NCBI GenBank assembly: GCA_037139095.1
Contig: JBAXHD010000004.1
Location: forward strand, 1-64,000
Source: WLMZ01 sp037139095
Lineage (GTDB): Bacteria > Actinomycetota > Acidimicrobiia > Acidimicrobiales > Ilumatobacteraceae
Direction of reading: 5' to 3'
Length of the DNA stretch: 64,000 nt
The notes beneath the pieces are model-generated. The model worked only from the letters and a program-made list of their open reading frames with translations, made no database searches and was not told where the DNA came from. This document shows positions 1 to 8,626 of the stretch, in pieces; the stretch's first letter is position 1, and each line of letters starts with the position of its first letter. The position numbers and the translations under genes are program-made.

Positions 1-675
1 GGTGCCGACTCATGGATTCGCGACGTAGCGCCCACGGTGCCGCTGTCGCTAGCGCATGATGGTCCTCAGGGTGGCCTCGATCGACAGGGCTGCCCGCTGG
101 TGTACGACCTCGAGATCCGCGCGGTCGACACCATGCGCTTCACCCCATCAGACAAGTTGCATTCACCCACACCGCTGCCCACTTGCGATTGGCACATCTG
201 GATGGCGCCGGCGTTAGCCAGGATGCATCTTGATGTACTCGTGGTGTCGTGGGGAGTCACCGCAATGTGGGAATACGAAATGCCTGACAAGAGCATCTCT
301 TACATCGGCGAGCCAGCGTTCGACGCCGTCATGCTGCAGCACATGCGTGACTTCGAGGCAATGGCCGCCTCGTACGGCACCTCGGTGTTGTGGACCACCT
401 ACAACCCCAAGATGCCCGATGTGAATCCGGCTCGATGGACCTTTCCGCAAACCATCGATTCACTTGCAGCGATGTTGCTCGATCGTGAATGCTCGGCCGA
501 CTTGCGTCCGCTGGTGCGATCAGAGCCGAACTATCCGTGGTATCAAGACGGCTATCACTTCACTGCTCAAGGCGCGGCTCGTGCGGTTGCGTGGATCGCT
601 CCAAGTATCACGCAGTGCGGCGTGCTCCGCGCCGCAGATCAGCGCCAGAGCGTGAATTCGCAGCGCGGGCTGTAG
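1..675 (+). CDS. SGNH-hydrolase-like domain protein, 3' part only
   Basis: The frame is open from the left edge, so the true start lies outside the window; 224 residues are visible. Near the C-terminus DGYHFTAQGA has the Asp-x-x-His spacing of the last SGNH/GDSL block, followed by an Ala-rich helix. The first visible residues (GADSW) could be a remnant of the Gly-Asp-Ser block, but this is weak. The arrangement resembles the extracytoplasmic SGNH domain at the end of acyltransferase-3 (OafA-like) proteins, so this may be the tail of a membrane O-acyltransferase. No membrane segment is present in the visible part. The stop is 3 nt from the convergent panC stop. Confidence 0.6.
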   Translation, partial: GADSWIRDVAPTVPLSLAHDGPQGGLDRQGCPLVYDLEIRAVDTMRFTPSDKLHSPTPLPTCDWHIWMAPALARMHLDVLVVSWGVTAMWEYEMPDKSISYIGEPAFDAVMLQHMRDFEAMAASYGTSVLWTTYNPKMPDVNPARWTFPQTIDSLAAMLLDRECSADLRPLVRSEPNYPWYQDGYHFTAQGAARAVAWIAPSITQCGVLRAADQRQSVNSQRGL

Positions 676-678
676 GCG

Positions 679-1524
679 CTAGTTGCTCAGCGCGATGTTG
701 TCGATGAGGCGAACATCGCCTACCCACACGGCAATCACTACGCGAACCTCACGATCAACGGCATCTACCTGATGCAACGTGTGCGGGTCGACGATGTCGA
801 TGTACTCGAGACGCGCAAGCGGCTCTTGTCGAACAACGTGCGTGGCGATATCTCGTAGTTCACGCGACGAAGTAACGCCGCGCTCGTGGGCGGCGGCGAT
901 GGCCGCTAGCGCTTCAGGCACAACGATGGCGGCATCGCGTTGCGTTGGGCTGAGTCGAGCATTACGGCTCGAAAGGGCTAGGCCATCGGGCTCGCGGGTA
1001 GTGGTGCAACCCACAATGCTGATGGGCATATCGAGGTCGATGACCATGCGCTTGATAACGGTGAGCTGTTGGAAGTCTTTCTCACCGAAGAACGCAACGT
1101 GTGGCTGCACTGCATTGAAGAGCTTGGTGACCACCGTGGCCACACCGCGGAAGTGTCCGGGGCGGCCAGCGCCCTCGAGTGGCTGCGCGAGTTGGCCAAC
1201 TTCGATGTGGGTGTCGAAGCCAGCTGGGTACATAGCGTCAGCCGAGGGGGCGTACACCGCTGTGACGCCGCGCTCGTTGCACCGCTCGAGGTCTTGCGCG
1301 GCTGGACGCGGGTAATGCTCGAAGTCGTCGCGACGATTGAACTGCAACGGGTTCACGAAGATGCTGACAACCACGATGTCGCTCACCTGCTGAGCTTCAT
1401 GAATGAGCATGAGGTGACCGTCGTGAAGCGCACCCATCGTGGGGACGAATCCAATGGTCTTGTGATCGCTGCGTTGCGCGCTGCTCCAGGCAGCCATCGC
1501 CGTAGGCGAATCAAAAATAAGCAT
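679..1524 (-). CDS. panC: Pantothenate synthetase (pantoate--beta-alanine ligase)
   Basis: Cytoplasmic enzyme that joins pantoate and beta-alanine with ATP to give pantothenate, the last step of vitamin B5 synthesis. At 281 aa it has the family length. Visible hallmarks are the nucleotide-binding PTMGALHDGH block near residue 30 (the HxGH signature of nucleotidyltransferases), VNPLQF, GEKDFQQL, and the SSRN block near residue 180. It lies 14 nt downstream of panB on the same strand, so the two are almost certainly cotranscribed. No aspartate decarboxylase (panD), the usual source of beta-alanine, is present in the window. Confidence 0.96.
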   Translation of the reverse strand: MLIFDSPTAMAAWSSAQRSDHKTIGFVPTMGALHDGHLMLIHEAQQVSDIVVVSIFVNPLQFNRRDDFEHYPRPAAQDLERCNERGVTAVYAPSADAMYPAGFDTHIEVGQLAQPLEGAGRPGHFRGVATVVTKLFNAVQPHVAFFGEKDFQQLTVIKRMVIDLDMPISIVGCTTTREPDGLALSSRNARLSPTQRDAAIVVPEALAAIAAAHERGVTSSRELRDIATHVVRQEPLARLEYIDIVDPHTLHQVDAVDREVRVVIAVWVGDVRLIDNIALSN

Positions 1525-1538
1525 CGGAATGTGTTGGC

Positions 1539-2396
1539 TCAGTGGAAGCTGTGGGCTTCGTCGGGCCAGACGCCCTCACGTACTTCGGCGATGTAGTCGC
1601 GGGTGGCTGAAATGATGGTGCCGCGTAGGTCGGCGAACTTCTTAGCGAACTTGTAGCTGCAGTCACTGAGACCAAGCAGATCGTGCATCACCAGCACTTG
1701 GCCATCGCAATCTACGCCTGCTCCGATGCCGATGGTAGGAATGCTCAGTTTGTGGGTGATCTCGCTGGCGAGTTCGAGAGGAATGCCCTCGAGCACCACG
1801 GCGAACGCGCCGGCTTGTTCAACAGCGTGGGCATCTTCAATAAGTCGCTCGCGGCTGCCGGCCTCGAAACCGCTCTTACGGCCCTGCACTCGGTTGCCGC
1901 CCATGCGGTGATAGCTCTGCGGCGTGAGACCGATGTGAGCCATCACGGGAATGTCGACGCGCGTGATGGCAGCAATCGTGTCGGCCATTCCCACACCACC
2001 TTCGAGCTTCACGACCTCGGCGCCTGCCTTGAGGAGTCGGACGGAACTCTCGACAGCTTGCTGTGGGCTCACCTGATACGAGCCAAACGGCAGATCGCCA
2101 ATGACCATTGCGCGGGGCTTAGCCCGAGCAACCATACGCACGTGGTATTCCATCTCGCTGAGTTCAACCGGGATGGTGTTTGGCTGGCCCTGCATAACCG
2201 TGCCAACCGAGTCGCCGACGAGAATCATGTCGACACCGGCGAGGTCTACAAGGTGAGCAAATGTTGCGTCGTAGGCGGTGATCATCGAGATTCGACGACC
2301 CTCGGCACGCATCGCCGCTACCTCGGGGACGGTGACCTTTTTGCGCGTCGCGATGGCGAGGTCGGCCTCGGAGGTAGGCGTAGAAGATGTAGTCAT
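1539..2396 (-). CDS. panB: 3-methyl-2-oxobutanoate hydroxymethyltransferase
   Basis: Transfers a hydroxymethyl group from 5,10-methylene-THF to alpha-ketoisovalerate, giving ketopantoate. The 285-aa protein carries the expected metal and substrate blocks: MITAYDATFA near residue 38, LVGDSVG, VKLEGG, and GIGAG near the C-terminus. The ATG is preceded by an AAGGAGGT Shine-Dalgarno sequence (about 2408-2415 on the reverse strand). It is followed at 14 nt by panC and preceded by an S58 peptidase gene on the same strand, 121 nt upstream. Confidence 0.96.
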   Translation of the reverse strand: MTTSSTPTSEADLAIATRKKVTVPEVAAMRAEGRRISMITAYDATFAHLVDLAGVDMILVGDSVGTVMQGQPNTIPVELSEMEYHVRMVARAKPRAMVIGDLPFGSYQVSPQQAVESSVRLLKAGAEVVKLEGGVGMADTIAAITRVDIPVMAHIGLTPQSYHRMGGNRVQGRKSGFEAGSRERLIEDAHAVEQAGAFAVVLEGIPLELASEITHKLSIPTIGIGAGVDCDGQVLVMHDLLGLSDCSYKFAKKFADLRGTIISATRDYIAEVREGVWPDEAHSFH

Positions 2397-2517
2397 TCGG
2401 CGAGGACCTCCTTCGTGCGGGGTCCACTAGCCCCGAACGCATCGTCAAGCTAGCGAACGAATCAACAAATACACCATTCGGGGGCTTGGCAAGACCTGAA
2501 TGCTTCTGTTGCGTTGG

Positions 2518-3597
2518 TCACCTGCGCAGGCGCGTAGATGCCGAGGGGAGCGTGTGCGGACACAGGTCTCGATATGCAGGCGCCCCGCCCACAAAGGTGG
2601 CGCTGAGCAATGCTTGCGTGCACGCCGCAGCGAAGCATTGCGCGGCGGCATCAAGGATGCGGTTCAATGCAGCGGGCCGCCCGCGCTCATCGCGAAATCC
2701 GACCGCGTCTGAGCCGGGCAACTCTTGTATTCCGGTGGCCAGAGCGAAGACCGAGTCACCATCGAACATCGAGTGCACGGGGCGGATTGCGCGGGCCATG
2801 CCGTCGTGGCTCACCGAGGCCACCTTGGTGCACTCAGCCTTGGTGAGGCGAGCGTTGGTAGCCACAACACCAATTGTGGTGTTCAGCGAAGTCGGTGCAG
2901 AACCGGACTTGGGGGTGATGGCCGCAAGCAACGCACGATGCTGATCAGGTGGGGGCTTGCGAAGCTGATGAGCGTCGGACTCCCATGGCAGCCCAGTTGA
3001 GGGATTCACCAGCGAGCCGGCGGCGTTCACCACCGCAAGCGCCGAGACAACAATGTCGTCGCTGAGCCGCGCGCTGGCTGAGCCCACACCGCCTTGAAGC
3101 CCGCCGGCGACGGCGCCCGTGCCGGCCCCGACAGATCCGTTTGCTTCGGGCGAGCGGCGCGCTTTGTTGGCCGCACGAAAGCCGAACTCGGCATCGGGGC
3201 GATGAGCGAAGTTGCCGCCCCGACCGAGATCGAAGATGACTGCGGCCGGCACGATAGGAACGATCTGGTGCGCTGCGGGCCCTACGGAGAATCCGATGGA
3301 TTTCACTTCGAGCCACTGCATGACGCCGGTAGCAGCAGCGAGTCCGTAGGCGCTGCCGCCGGTGAGACACACGCCGTGCACCTGCTGCACCAAGTTCTCT
3401 GGCCGAAGGAGATCGGTCTCTCGGGTGCCAGGGCCGCCACCGCGTACATCGACGCCTGCGGTTGCACCGGCTGTGGCGAGTATCACGGTGGTGCCGGTGC
3501 GCCAGCCGCGGCCGATGCGCTGATAATGCCCAACAGTCAACCCTTCGACGTCGGTGAGCGATCCGTGTGGATCTATGCGAAGCGAAGATGGCGCCAT
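2518..3597 (-). CDS. S58 (DmpA/P1) family peptidase
   Basis: About 359 aa from the ATG at 3597, which leaves a 4-nt gap after the upstream gene; a longer in-frame start at 3639 would overlap that gene. Family features: VGHYQ near residue 23, CLTGGSAYGL near 79, GAGTGA near 157, and NTTIGVVATNA near 239. In this family an autoproteolytic cut before a Ser/Thr at the last site generates the N-terminal nucleophile. Members include L-aminopeptidase/D-amidase DmpA and beta-peptidyl aminopeptidases that release beta-alanine. Its position directly upstream of panB-panC suggests beta-alanine supply, which is inference. Substrate specificity cannot be read from sequence. Confidence 0.85.
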   Translation of the reverse strand: MAPSSLRIDPHGSLTDVEGLTVGHYQRIGRGWRTGTTVILATAGATAGVDVRGGGPGTRETDLLRPENLVQQVHGVCLTGGSAYGLAAATGVMQWLEVKSIGFSVGPAAHQIVPIVPAAVIFDLGRGGNFAHRPDAEFGFRAANKARRSPEANGSVGAGTGAVAGGLQGGVGSASARLSDDIVVSALAVVNAAGSLVNPSTGLPWESDAHQLRKPPPDQHRALLAAITPKSGSAPTSLNTTIGVVATNARLTKAECTKVASVSHDGMARAIRPVHSMFDGDSVFALATGIQELPGSDAVGFRDERGRPAALNRILDAAAQCFAAACTQALLSATFVGGAPAYRDLCPHTLPSASTRLRR

Positions 3598-3601
3598 TGA
3601 G

Positions 3602-4420
3602 TCAGGAGTCGAGAAGTACCCGTTTGGCTGATGGCCCATCGGTCTGGGCGGCGAAGAACGTACGCCAGATCATCAGAGCCAGTTGGTACAGGCCCGGAAC
3701 GATGAGCACGACGCGAGCGAACACGTTGGCATTGCGTGGAAGCAGGATGGTGAGCCACAACATCGCCGCGAGCCACGCCACAAAGAAGGTCAAGGTCAAT
3801 ACTCTGAACTTGCGTACTTGCACCGGGTGGACGAACTTGAGGTTCGTCAGTTGCGACAGCGCAAGGATGAGCAACACCGCAAAGTTGATCCAGTGATTGA
3901 GTGATGTGGGGTGCGTGCCCTGCACGAGATACATCGTTGGGATGGCTAGGTTCCACACCGATGGGAACCCGTTGAACCAATGATCGTCGGTCATCATGTC
4001 GGTGCGGCTGAACCACAGCGCCGACGAGAACAGCAAGAACGCTCCGATGGCCAGTGACGTGTGCGACGGCAGCATGTGGAACTTGTACATGAATAGCACC
4101 GGCACCACGGCGCAGGTGACGTAATCGATGACGAGGTCGAGAATGTACCCGTCGATGCGCGGCACCGAGGTCTGCACGTTCCAGGCGCGCGCCACTGGGC
4201 CATCGAGACCGTCGAGCACTTGTGCGGCGATGAGCCACAGCAGGGCCGCCTTGGGGGCATTGTCGAGAACCGAGACGATGCCGAGCATGCCGCATACAGC
4301 GCCGAGCGCTGTGGCGCAGTGCACGATCCATCCGCGGCGCACATCTTGTTTGCTGGTGCCGAAGTTCGAGGGGGCGGAGCTATCGCTTGTGGCGTCGTCC
4401 GACTTGGGTTGAGCTGACAT
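3602..4420 (-). CDS. pcs: CDP-alcohol phosphatidyltransferase, phosphatidylcholine-synthase-like
   Basis: Integral membrane protein of about 272 aa with several hydrophobic segments. The CDP-alcohol signature is present: DGLDGPVAR near residue 74 followed by an Asp-rich block GYILDLVIDY. The remainder resembles bacterial Pcs (CDP-diacylglycerol plus choline to phosphatidylcholine), notably TDDHWFNGFPSVWN and the late LKFVHPVQVRK block. I assign Pcs from remembered family pattern; PgsA- or PssA-type activity is the alternative. The ATG at 4420 is chosen over one at 4456 because the extra residues look non-conserved. It heads the peptidase-panB-panC run. Confidence 0.72.
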   Translation of the reverse strand: MSAQPKSDDATSDSSAPSNFGTSKQDVRRGWIVHCATALGAVCGMLGIVSVLDNAPKAALLWLIAAQVLDGLDGPVARAWNVQTSVPRIDGYILDLVIDYVTCAVVPVLFMYKFHMLPSHTSLAIGAFLLFSSALWFSRTDMMTDDHWFNGFPSVWNLAIPTMYLVQGTHPTSLNHWINFAVLLILALSQLTNLKFVHPVQVRKFRVLTLTFFVAWLAAMLWLTILLPRNANVFARVVLIVPGLYQLALMIWRTFFAAQTDGPSAKRVLLDS

Positions 4421-4531
4421 GGTGCCTGTAACACTTTCCGGGGAGCGGCGCAGCAAATGTTGCGCGGTCCGCTGGCGAATGCTACCCCTGAGGTCGCTGA
4501 GCCGCTTGCGATACGCACATAGCCTGCCTAC

Positions 4532-5947
4532 TTAGCGGGCCGACCACAGTGAGCGCAGTGCCTGCTCGGGGTCATCCACAACGGTCGACGTGACATCGAA
4601 TTTCATGGTCGAGCGAGTGTCGAGCGTGTAGGTCGGCCATGATGCCGAGCCGAGGCGGGCGAACGAGGTGATGGCGTCGGCGTATGAGTCGGCGATGGCG
4701 GTGCGCTCGTGGCCGTCGCCGGTGAAGGCTCTGGCACCCTTGCGATGCAAGTTGTGGAATGCAAACGGGATGTCGAGTGCGTGGCATGAGCCGAGTGCGC
4801 CTCCGAACGCGGTGGATGCCCACGTGAACCAGTACATCCATGTGGCAGTGCCGGTGGTCTGACGGGCTTCGGCCAGACGCCAAGCAGGCACTCGAAAGAC
4901 TTCGTCGGTGAGCATTGCTGAGGCGAGCAAGGCGTTTGAGGTTTCTGGTCGGTGCTCGCGGTAGGCGGCCAACGCCGAAGGCGTTTCGTCGCCGAAGCGA
5001 TGGGTGAAGAGGGATTCGAGGCCAGCCTCGTCGATCTTTGAATGTGCAGGGTTAAACGTGGTGAACAATTGCATTTCGTCGCGAGTGGTGCCGAGCACCA
5101 ATGGTGTGGGGTTCGCCGAGGCGGCCGAACGGATTGAGGTGGGAATGAGAGCGGTGCCTGATGTTGGTGAGAAACCAGAGAACCCGGCGCCCACGTCTTT
5201 GAGCAGTTCTTGCTGCGCGGTGAGCATTGCTTGGGGCGATAACGCAGCGGCTTCTGATCGCGAGGACACGCCCGCTGCTGCGAGGAATTGTGCTTCGGCC
5301 TCGGCGCCACGCTGAGCGTTACGCAACTGAGCGATGGATGGGCTCATCGCCCAAGCGCGGTGGTAGAGGCCGTCAGCCGATGGCGCGGCGAGCAGGCTCA
5401 CCACTGCAGAGCCACCCGCAGATTCGCCGAAGATGGTTACGTTGTCGGCATCGCCGCCAAAGCTGGCGATGGCCTGCTGCACCCACTGCAGTGCGGCGAT
5501 CTGGTCATGTGTACCGAGGTTGAGATCGCCGAGATATCCGAACGCGCCGAGTCGGTAGTTGATGGTGACAACAACAACGTCGCTGCGTTGTGCCAACGCT
5601 GAGCCGTCGTACCACGGGGTGGAACCGCTGCCGTTTACAAACGCTCCGCCATGAATCCACACCAGCACGGGGCGGCGGTTGTCGTCGCACGCGGGCGTGT
5701 ACACGTTGAGAAAGAGGCAGTCTTCGGACATTGCCAACGAGCCTTCGCCGAGCATCTGCTCCATGGCGCCTGGGGTCTGATGGCACTGAGCCTGATACGT
5801 GGTGGCGTCGTACTCGCCATCCCAACCCGTGACTAATTGCGGCTCGGCGAACCGTTGGCTGGTTGCGAAGCGGATGCCCTTGAAGACCTGCGTGGTATCT
5901 CGATCGAGGCCGCGAATTGGACCGAATGGAGTCTGGACAAGAATCAT
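4532..5947 (-). CDS. Type-B carboxylesterase
   Basis: An alpha/beta-hydrolase of 471 aa, similar to para-nitrobenzyl esterases. The oxyanion-hole region VWIHGGAFVNGS lies near residue 95, the nucleophile elbow FGESAGGSAV near 172, and a likely catalytic His in GSCHALDIPF near 388. No signal peptide is evident, so it is probably cytoplasmic. The natural ester substrate is unknown. A GAGGT stretch 7 nt before the ATG may serve as ribosome binding site. The neighbour downstream of its start is an enoyl-CoA hydratase on the same strand, 41 nt away. Confidence 0.9.
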   Translation of the reverse strand: MILVQTPFGPIRGLDRDTTQVFKGIRFATSQRFAEPQLVTGWDGEYDATTYQAQCHQTPGAMEQMLGEGSLAMSEDCLFLNVYTPACDDNRRPVLVWIHGGAFVNGSGSTPWYDGSALAQRSDVVVVTINYRLGAFGYLGDLNLGTHDQIAALQWVQQAIASFGGDADNVTIFGESAGGSAVVSLLAAPSADGLYHRAWAMSPSIAQLRNAQRGAEAEAQFLAAAGVSSRSEAAALSPQAMLTAQQELLKDVGAGFSGFSPTSGTALIPTSIRSAASANPTPLVLGTTRDEMQLFTTFNPAHSKIDEAGLESLFTHRFGDETPSALAAYREHRPETSNALLASAMLTDEVFRVPAWRLAEARQTTGTATWMYWFTWASTAFGGALGSCHALDIPFAFHNLHRKGARAFTGDGHERTAIADSYADAITSFARLGSASWPTYTLDTRSTMKFDVTSTVVDDPEQALRSLWSAR

Positions 5948-5988
5948 GGTGTTACCTCAGGAGATGCGTTGGGTTGGCGGGGTGATGA

Positions 5989-6768
5989 CTAGCGGCCAGT
6001 GAAGGCGGCGGGACGACGTTCGAGAAACGAAGCGACACCTTCGCGGTGGTCGTCGCTTTTAAACGACGCACTCATTGCCGCGGTGTGGCGCTGCATGTGA
6101 TCCTCGACGCTGCTGGTGATGCCTTCGTAGACAAGCGACTTGATCAGGCGTTGGCTGTGCGGCGATCCGGTGGCGATTGTTGTGGCGAGGGTGTACGCAG
6201 TGTCGAGCAATGAGTCGCTGCTGACAACTTGCGACACGTAACCAAGCTCGAGGGCCTGCTCGACGCTGACGAACTCGCCGGTGTAGAGCAAGCGAAGCGC
6301 GTTCTGAAGGCCAACCAGGCGGGGGAGTAGCCACGTGCCCGCGCCGGTGTCGGGCACGAGGCCGCGGTGCACAAAGTTCCATGCGAAACGAGCGTTGGGT
6401 GTGGCGATGCGAATGTCGCACTGTGAGGTGAACTCGGCGCCCATGCCCACGGCGGGCCCGTCGATAGCGCAGATGGTTGGCTGGGGGCACTGCAGCAACG
6501 GCCACCATTTGTCGTGGTCATCCGCGCTGCCGCGCAACCCGCGCTCGGTGCCCGGGATGGTGGCGAGATCGGCAAGGTCGGTGCCTGCACAAAATGCTCC
6601 GGGTCGGCCGGTGAGCACGATGACCCGCGCGTTGGTGTCGGATGCGGCATGAGCGACGGTCTCGATGAACTCGCCGAGCATCGCGTAGGTCATCGCATTC
6701 TTCTTTTCGGCGCGATCGATGGTGATCGTTGCAATGCCGTTGTCGACGTCGTATTTGATATGCCCCAT
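5989..6768 (-). CDS. Enoyl-CoA hydratase/isomerase family protein
   Basis: Crotonase-fold protein of 259 aa. The first oxyanion-hole block is RPGAFCAGTDLADL (residues about 54-67) and the second is AIDGPAVGMGAE (about 97-108), followed by HRGLVPDTGAGTWLLPRLVG. An Asp occupies the position after VP where many hydratases carry a Glu or Gly, so hydratase, isomerase or hydrolase cannot be separated. Probably acts in fatty-acid or related acyl-CoA breakdown. The ATG lies 8 nt after a TACCCT hexamer and has no Shine-Dalgarno sequence, suggesting a leaderless mRNA. It is divergent from the acyltransferase at 6810. Confidence 0.88.
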   Translation of the reverse strand: MGHIKYDVDNGIATITIDRAEKKNAMTYAMLGEFIETVAHAASDTNARVIVLTGRPGAFCAGTDLADLATIPGTERGLRGSADDHDKWWPLLQCPQPTICAIDGPAVGMGAEFTSQCDIRIATPNARFAWNFVHRGLVPDTGAGTWLLPRLVGLQNALRLLYTGEFVSVEQALELGYVSQVVSSDSLLDTAYTLATTIATGSPHSQRLIKSLVYEGITSSVEDHMQRHTAAMSASFKSDDHREGVASFLERRPAAFTGR

Positions 6769-6776
6769 GGGTTGCG

Positions 6777-6782
6777 AGGGTA
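6777..6782 (-). promoter_or_regulatory. Putative -10 box TACCCT of a leaderless transcript
   Basis: TACCCT on the minus strand ends 8 nt before the ATG at 6768, the spacing expected if transcription starts at or next to the start codon. No -35 box is evident. Confidence 0.45.
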
Positions 6783-6809
6783 ATCGCTCGCGCTGCTTCG
6801 GCGAGTAGC

Positions 6810-7493
6810 GTGCACGCAGTGCTTGACCGTCCGCCGCAGTCGCCCACCCTTTCGAACCGCCTCGGAGGCATCGTCAAACGAGCCACCGGCGAAGCCGTGC
6901 ATTGGGCATGGGAAACAGCCGTCGAGTCCGCTGCCATCGGACCGCACAGCCGTCGCGGGAAGCGATTTGGAGCATTTGGTCTCAGCAGCGTGATCTGCTT
7001 TCCCACCAACACCATCTTCAATGAGCAGTTCATTCACATCGGTAGCGGCACGATGATCGGGCCGCAGGTCACGTTGTCGGCTGGCATGGTTCCGGGTCAG
7101 GCGTGCATTAGCAATCCAGTTGTGAAGATCGGTGACCGCTGCCTCATCGGAAAGGGCAGTGGCATCGTGGGCCACTTCGAGATTGCCATTGGCAACGACG
7201 TGTGGACTGGTCATCACGTGTACATCACCGATCAGAATCACGATTATCGAGACATCACCCGACCCATTTCGCAGCAGTCGATGCCAGAGCGATCGGTCAC
7301 CATTGGCGACGGCTCGTGGCTCGGTTATGGCGTGGTGGTGCTGCCAGGCGCTCGCATCGGTAAACACGTTGTTGTGGGCGCGAACTCGGTGGTGCCCGCC
7401 GGTGAGATTCCCGACTACAGCGTGGTGGTGGGCAGCCCGGCTCGCGTGGTGAAAAGGTGGACCAAAGAGCGTGGCTGGCACGCGGTGGACTGA
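6810..7493 (+). CDS. Hexapeptide-repeat (LbH) acyltransferase
   Basis: Left-handed beta-helix acyltransferase of 227 aa (WbbJ/maltose O-acetyltransferase type). Imperfect hexapeptides run from about residue 75 (IHIGSGTMIG) through VVKIGDRCLIG, IGNDVWTG and VTIGDGSWLG to the closing VVVGSPARVV. His in HHVYITDQNHDY matches the catalytic region of the family. It probably acetylates or acylates a sugar or glycolipid; the acceptor is unknown. The start is GTG, 41 nt from the divergent hydratase start. Its stop is 4 nt from the convergent gene at 7498. Confidence 0.87.
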   Translation: MHAVLDRPPQSPTLSNRLGGIVKRATGEAVHWAWETAVESAAIGPHSRRGKRFGAFGLSSVICFPTNTIFNEQFIHIGSGTMIGPQVTLSAGMVPGQACISNPVVKIGDRCLIGKGSGIVGHFEIAIGNDVWTGHHVYITDQNHDYRDITRPISQQSMPERSVTIGDGSWLGYGVVVLPGARIGKHVVVGANSVVPAGEIPDYSVVVGSPARVVKRWTKERGWHAVD

Positions 7494-7497
7494 GTAA

Positions 7498-8049
7498 TCA
7501 GTACTGAGTTTGCACCGAGCAGCTATTCATCAGGTTGGGCCTGGTGAAGTCGGCGATGGTCTCAGACACTGGCGAGCCGCTGAACATTGTCTCGTTGAGT
7601 TCGGCCTTCTCGCCCGTGGCGAGCTTTGCCTCGGTAGCCCGACGGTCGCTGATGTAGGTGCGGTACAACTCGTCGAACTTGTTGACCAGCTTCTGGTCGA
7701 GCGCAAGCGTGGGTAACTGCTCCATGATCTTGTTTTGTGCTGCCTCAATCAGGTCGGTTGCCGCAGCCACGCCTTTGCCTACGGCTTGCGGGCTGCCATC
7801 GGTGTTCTTGCGCACGGCATCGGCGTTCTTCGAGAGTAGGTCGTTGCGCTGAACACAAATCTGTTCTGCTCGCTTGGTCCACGCAACGTCGCTGATCTTG
7901 GCCGCAGCCTGACGCGTGGCGAAACCGCCAAAGGCATAGACCCACATGCCGATGATGAACAGCACGGACACGATGACTGCGGTGCGCGCCGCGATCTGCG
8001 TTCGGCGCAGCTTCGGCTTGGCACCTACGGAGTTGGAATCGTCAGCCAT
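7498..8049 (-). CDS. Single-pass membrane protein, unknown function
   Basis: 183 aa. A basic N-terminus (RRTQIAARTA) precedes one hydrophobic segment (about residues 25-43), then a predicted helical extracytoplasmic part with charged heptads and two cysteines. No family recognised. It follows the DoxX-like gene by 3 nt on the same strand, so the two are probably one transcript and the protein may assist that membrane complex; this is inference. Confidence 0.7.
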   Translation of the reverse strand: MADDSNSVGAKPKLRRTQIAARTAVIVSVLFIIGMWVYAFGGFATRQAAAKISDVAWTKRAEQICVQRNDLLSKNADAVRKNTDGSPQAVGKGVAAATDLIEAAQNKIMEQLPTLALDQKLVNKFDELYRTYISDRRATEAKLATGEKAELNETMFSGSPVSETIADFTRPNLMNSCSVQTQY

Positions 8050-8052
8050 TGC

Positions 8053-8547
8053 TTAGGACTTCTCGCGGCTGACTGCGAGTTGCAACACGGCGCCGCCGAT
8101 GCCGATCACGAGAGCAATCAGCATGCCGGTCCAGTTCTGCACATCTTTGTGCAGCAGATGGTCGATTGAGTACTTGCCTGCGCCGATGGTGGCGATGGCC
8201 AAGGCGGTAACCGCGATGGACGCGCAGTACTCCCAGCCCTCGCCCTTTTTGAAGATGAAGAAGCCGACCTTCCAGTGGGTGAGCACAATGGCCACGATCA
8301 TCACTGAGATCATGCCGCTAGCAGCAAAGGGAGTCGCCAGACCGACGGCAAATAATAGGCCGCAACTGATTTCAGTAGTGGCTGCGATGCGTGCCTGCCA
8401 GTACGGCCACTTGAGCCCAAGGCTCGCGAACCATCTGGTAGTTCCTTCTAGTCCACTCGGCCCGAAGCACTTGTTGTAGCCGTGATACGCAAACGCGAGG
8501 CCGAAGTACACGCGAATGAATAAGAGTGCGACATTGAGGTTGTTCAC
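8053..8547 (-). CDS. DoxX-family membrane protein
   Basis: 164 aa with four hydrophobic segments. The N-terminal block RVYFGLAFAYHGYNKCFG is typical of DoxX/TQO small-subunit-like proteins, as is the later WEYCASIAVTALAIATIGAG block. Family members are linked to quinone or thiol redox chemistry in the membrane, but most are uncharacterised. The start is GTG at 8547, 7 nt downstream of a TAACGT hexamer with no Shine-Dalgarno sequence. It is divergent from the ABC exporter genes. Confidence 0.82.
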   Translation of the reverse strand: MNNLNVALLFIRVYFGLAFAYHGYNKCFGPSGLEGTTRWFASLGLKWPYWQARIAATTEISCGLLFAVGLATPFAASGMISVMIVAIVLTHWKVGFFIFKKGEGWEYCASIAVTALAIATIGAGKYSIDHLLHKDVQNWTGMLIALVIGIGGAVLQLAVSREKS

Positions 8548-8554
8548 AACCGGT

Positions 8555-8560
8555 ACGTTA
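8555..8560 (-). promoter_or_regulatory. Putative -10 box TAACGT of a leaderless transcript
   Basis: TAACGT on the minus strand ends 7 nt before the GTG start at 8547 of the DoxX-like gene. Confidence 0.45.
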
Positions 8561-8626
8561 CGGCCTGCATTGGGTTCGTGGCGATTTCATGGCTCAGCCG
8601 CAACCTCAGCAGGTAGAAAGAGGGTT

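Noticed and set aside
3994..4518. Alternative minus-strand frame over the start of the Pcs-like gene
   Set aside because: Ser/Pro/Arg-rich translation without membrane segments, whereas the chosen frame has a complete CDP-alcohol motif.
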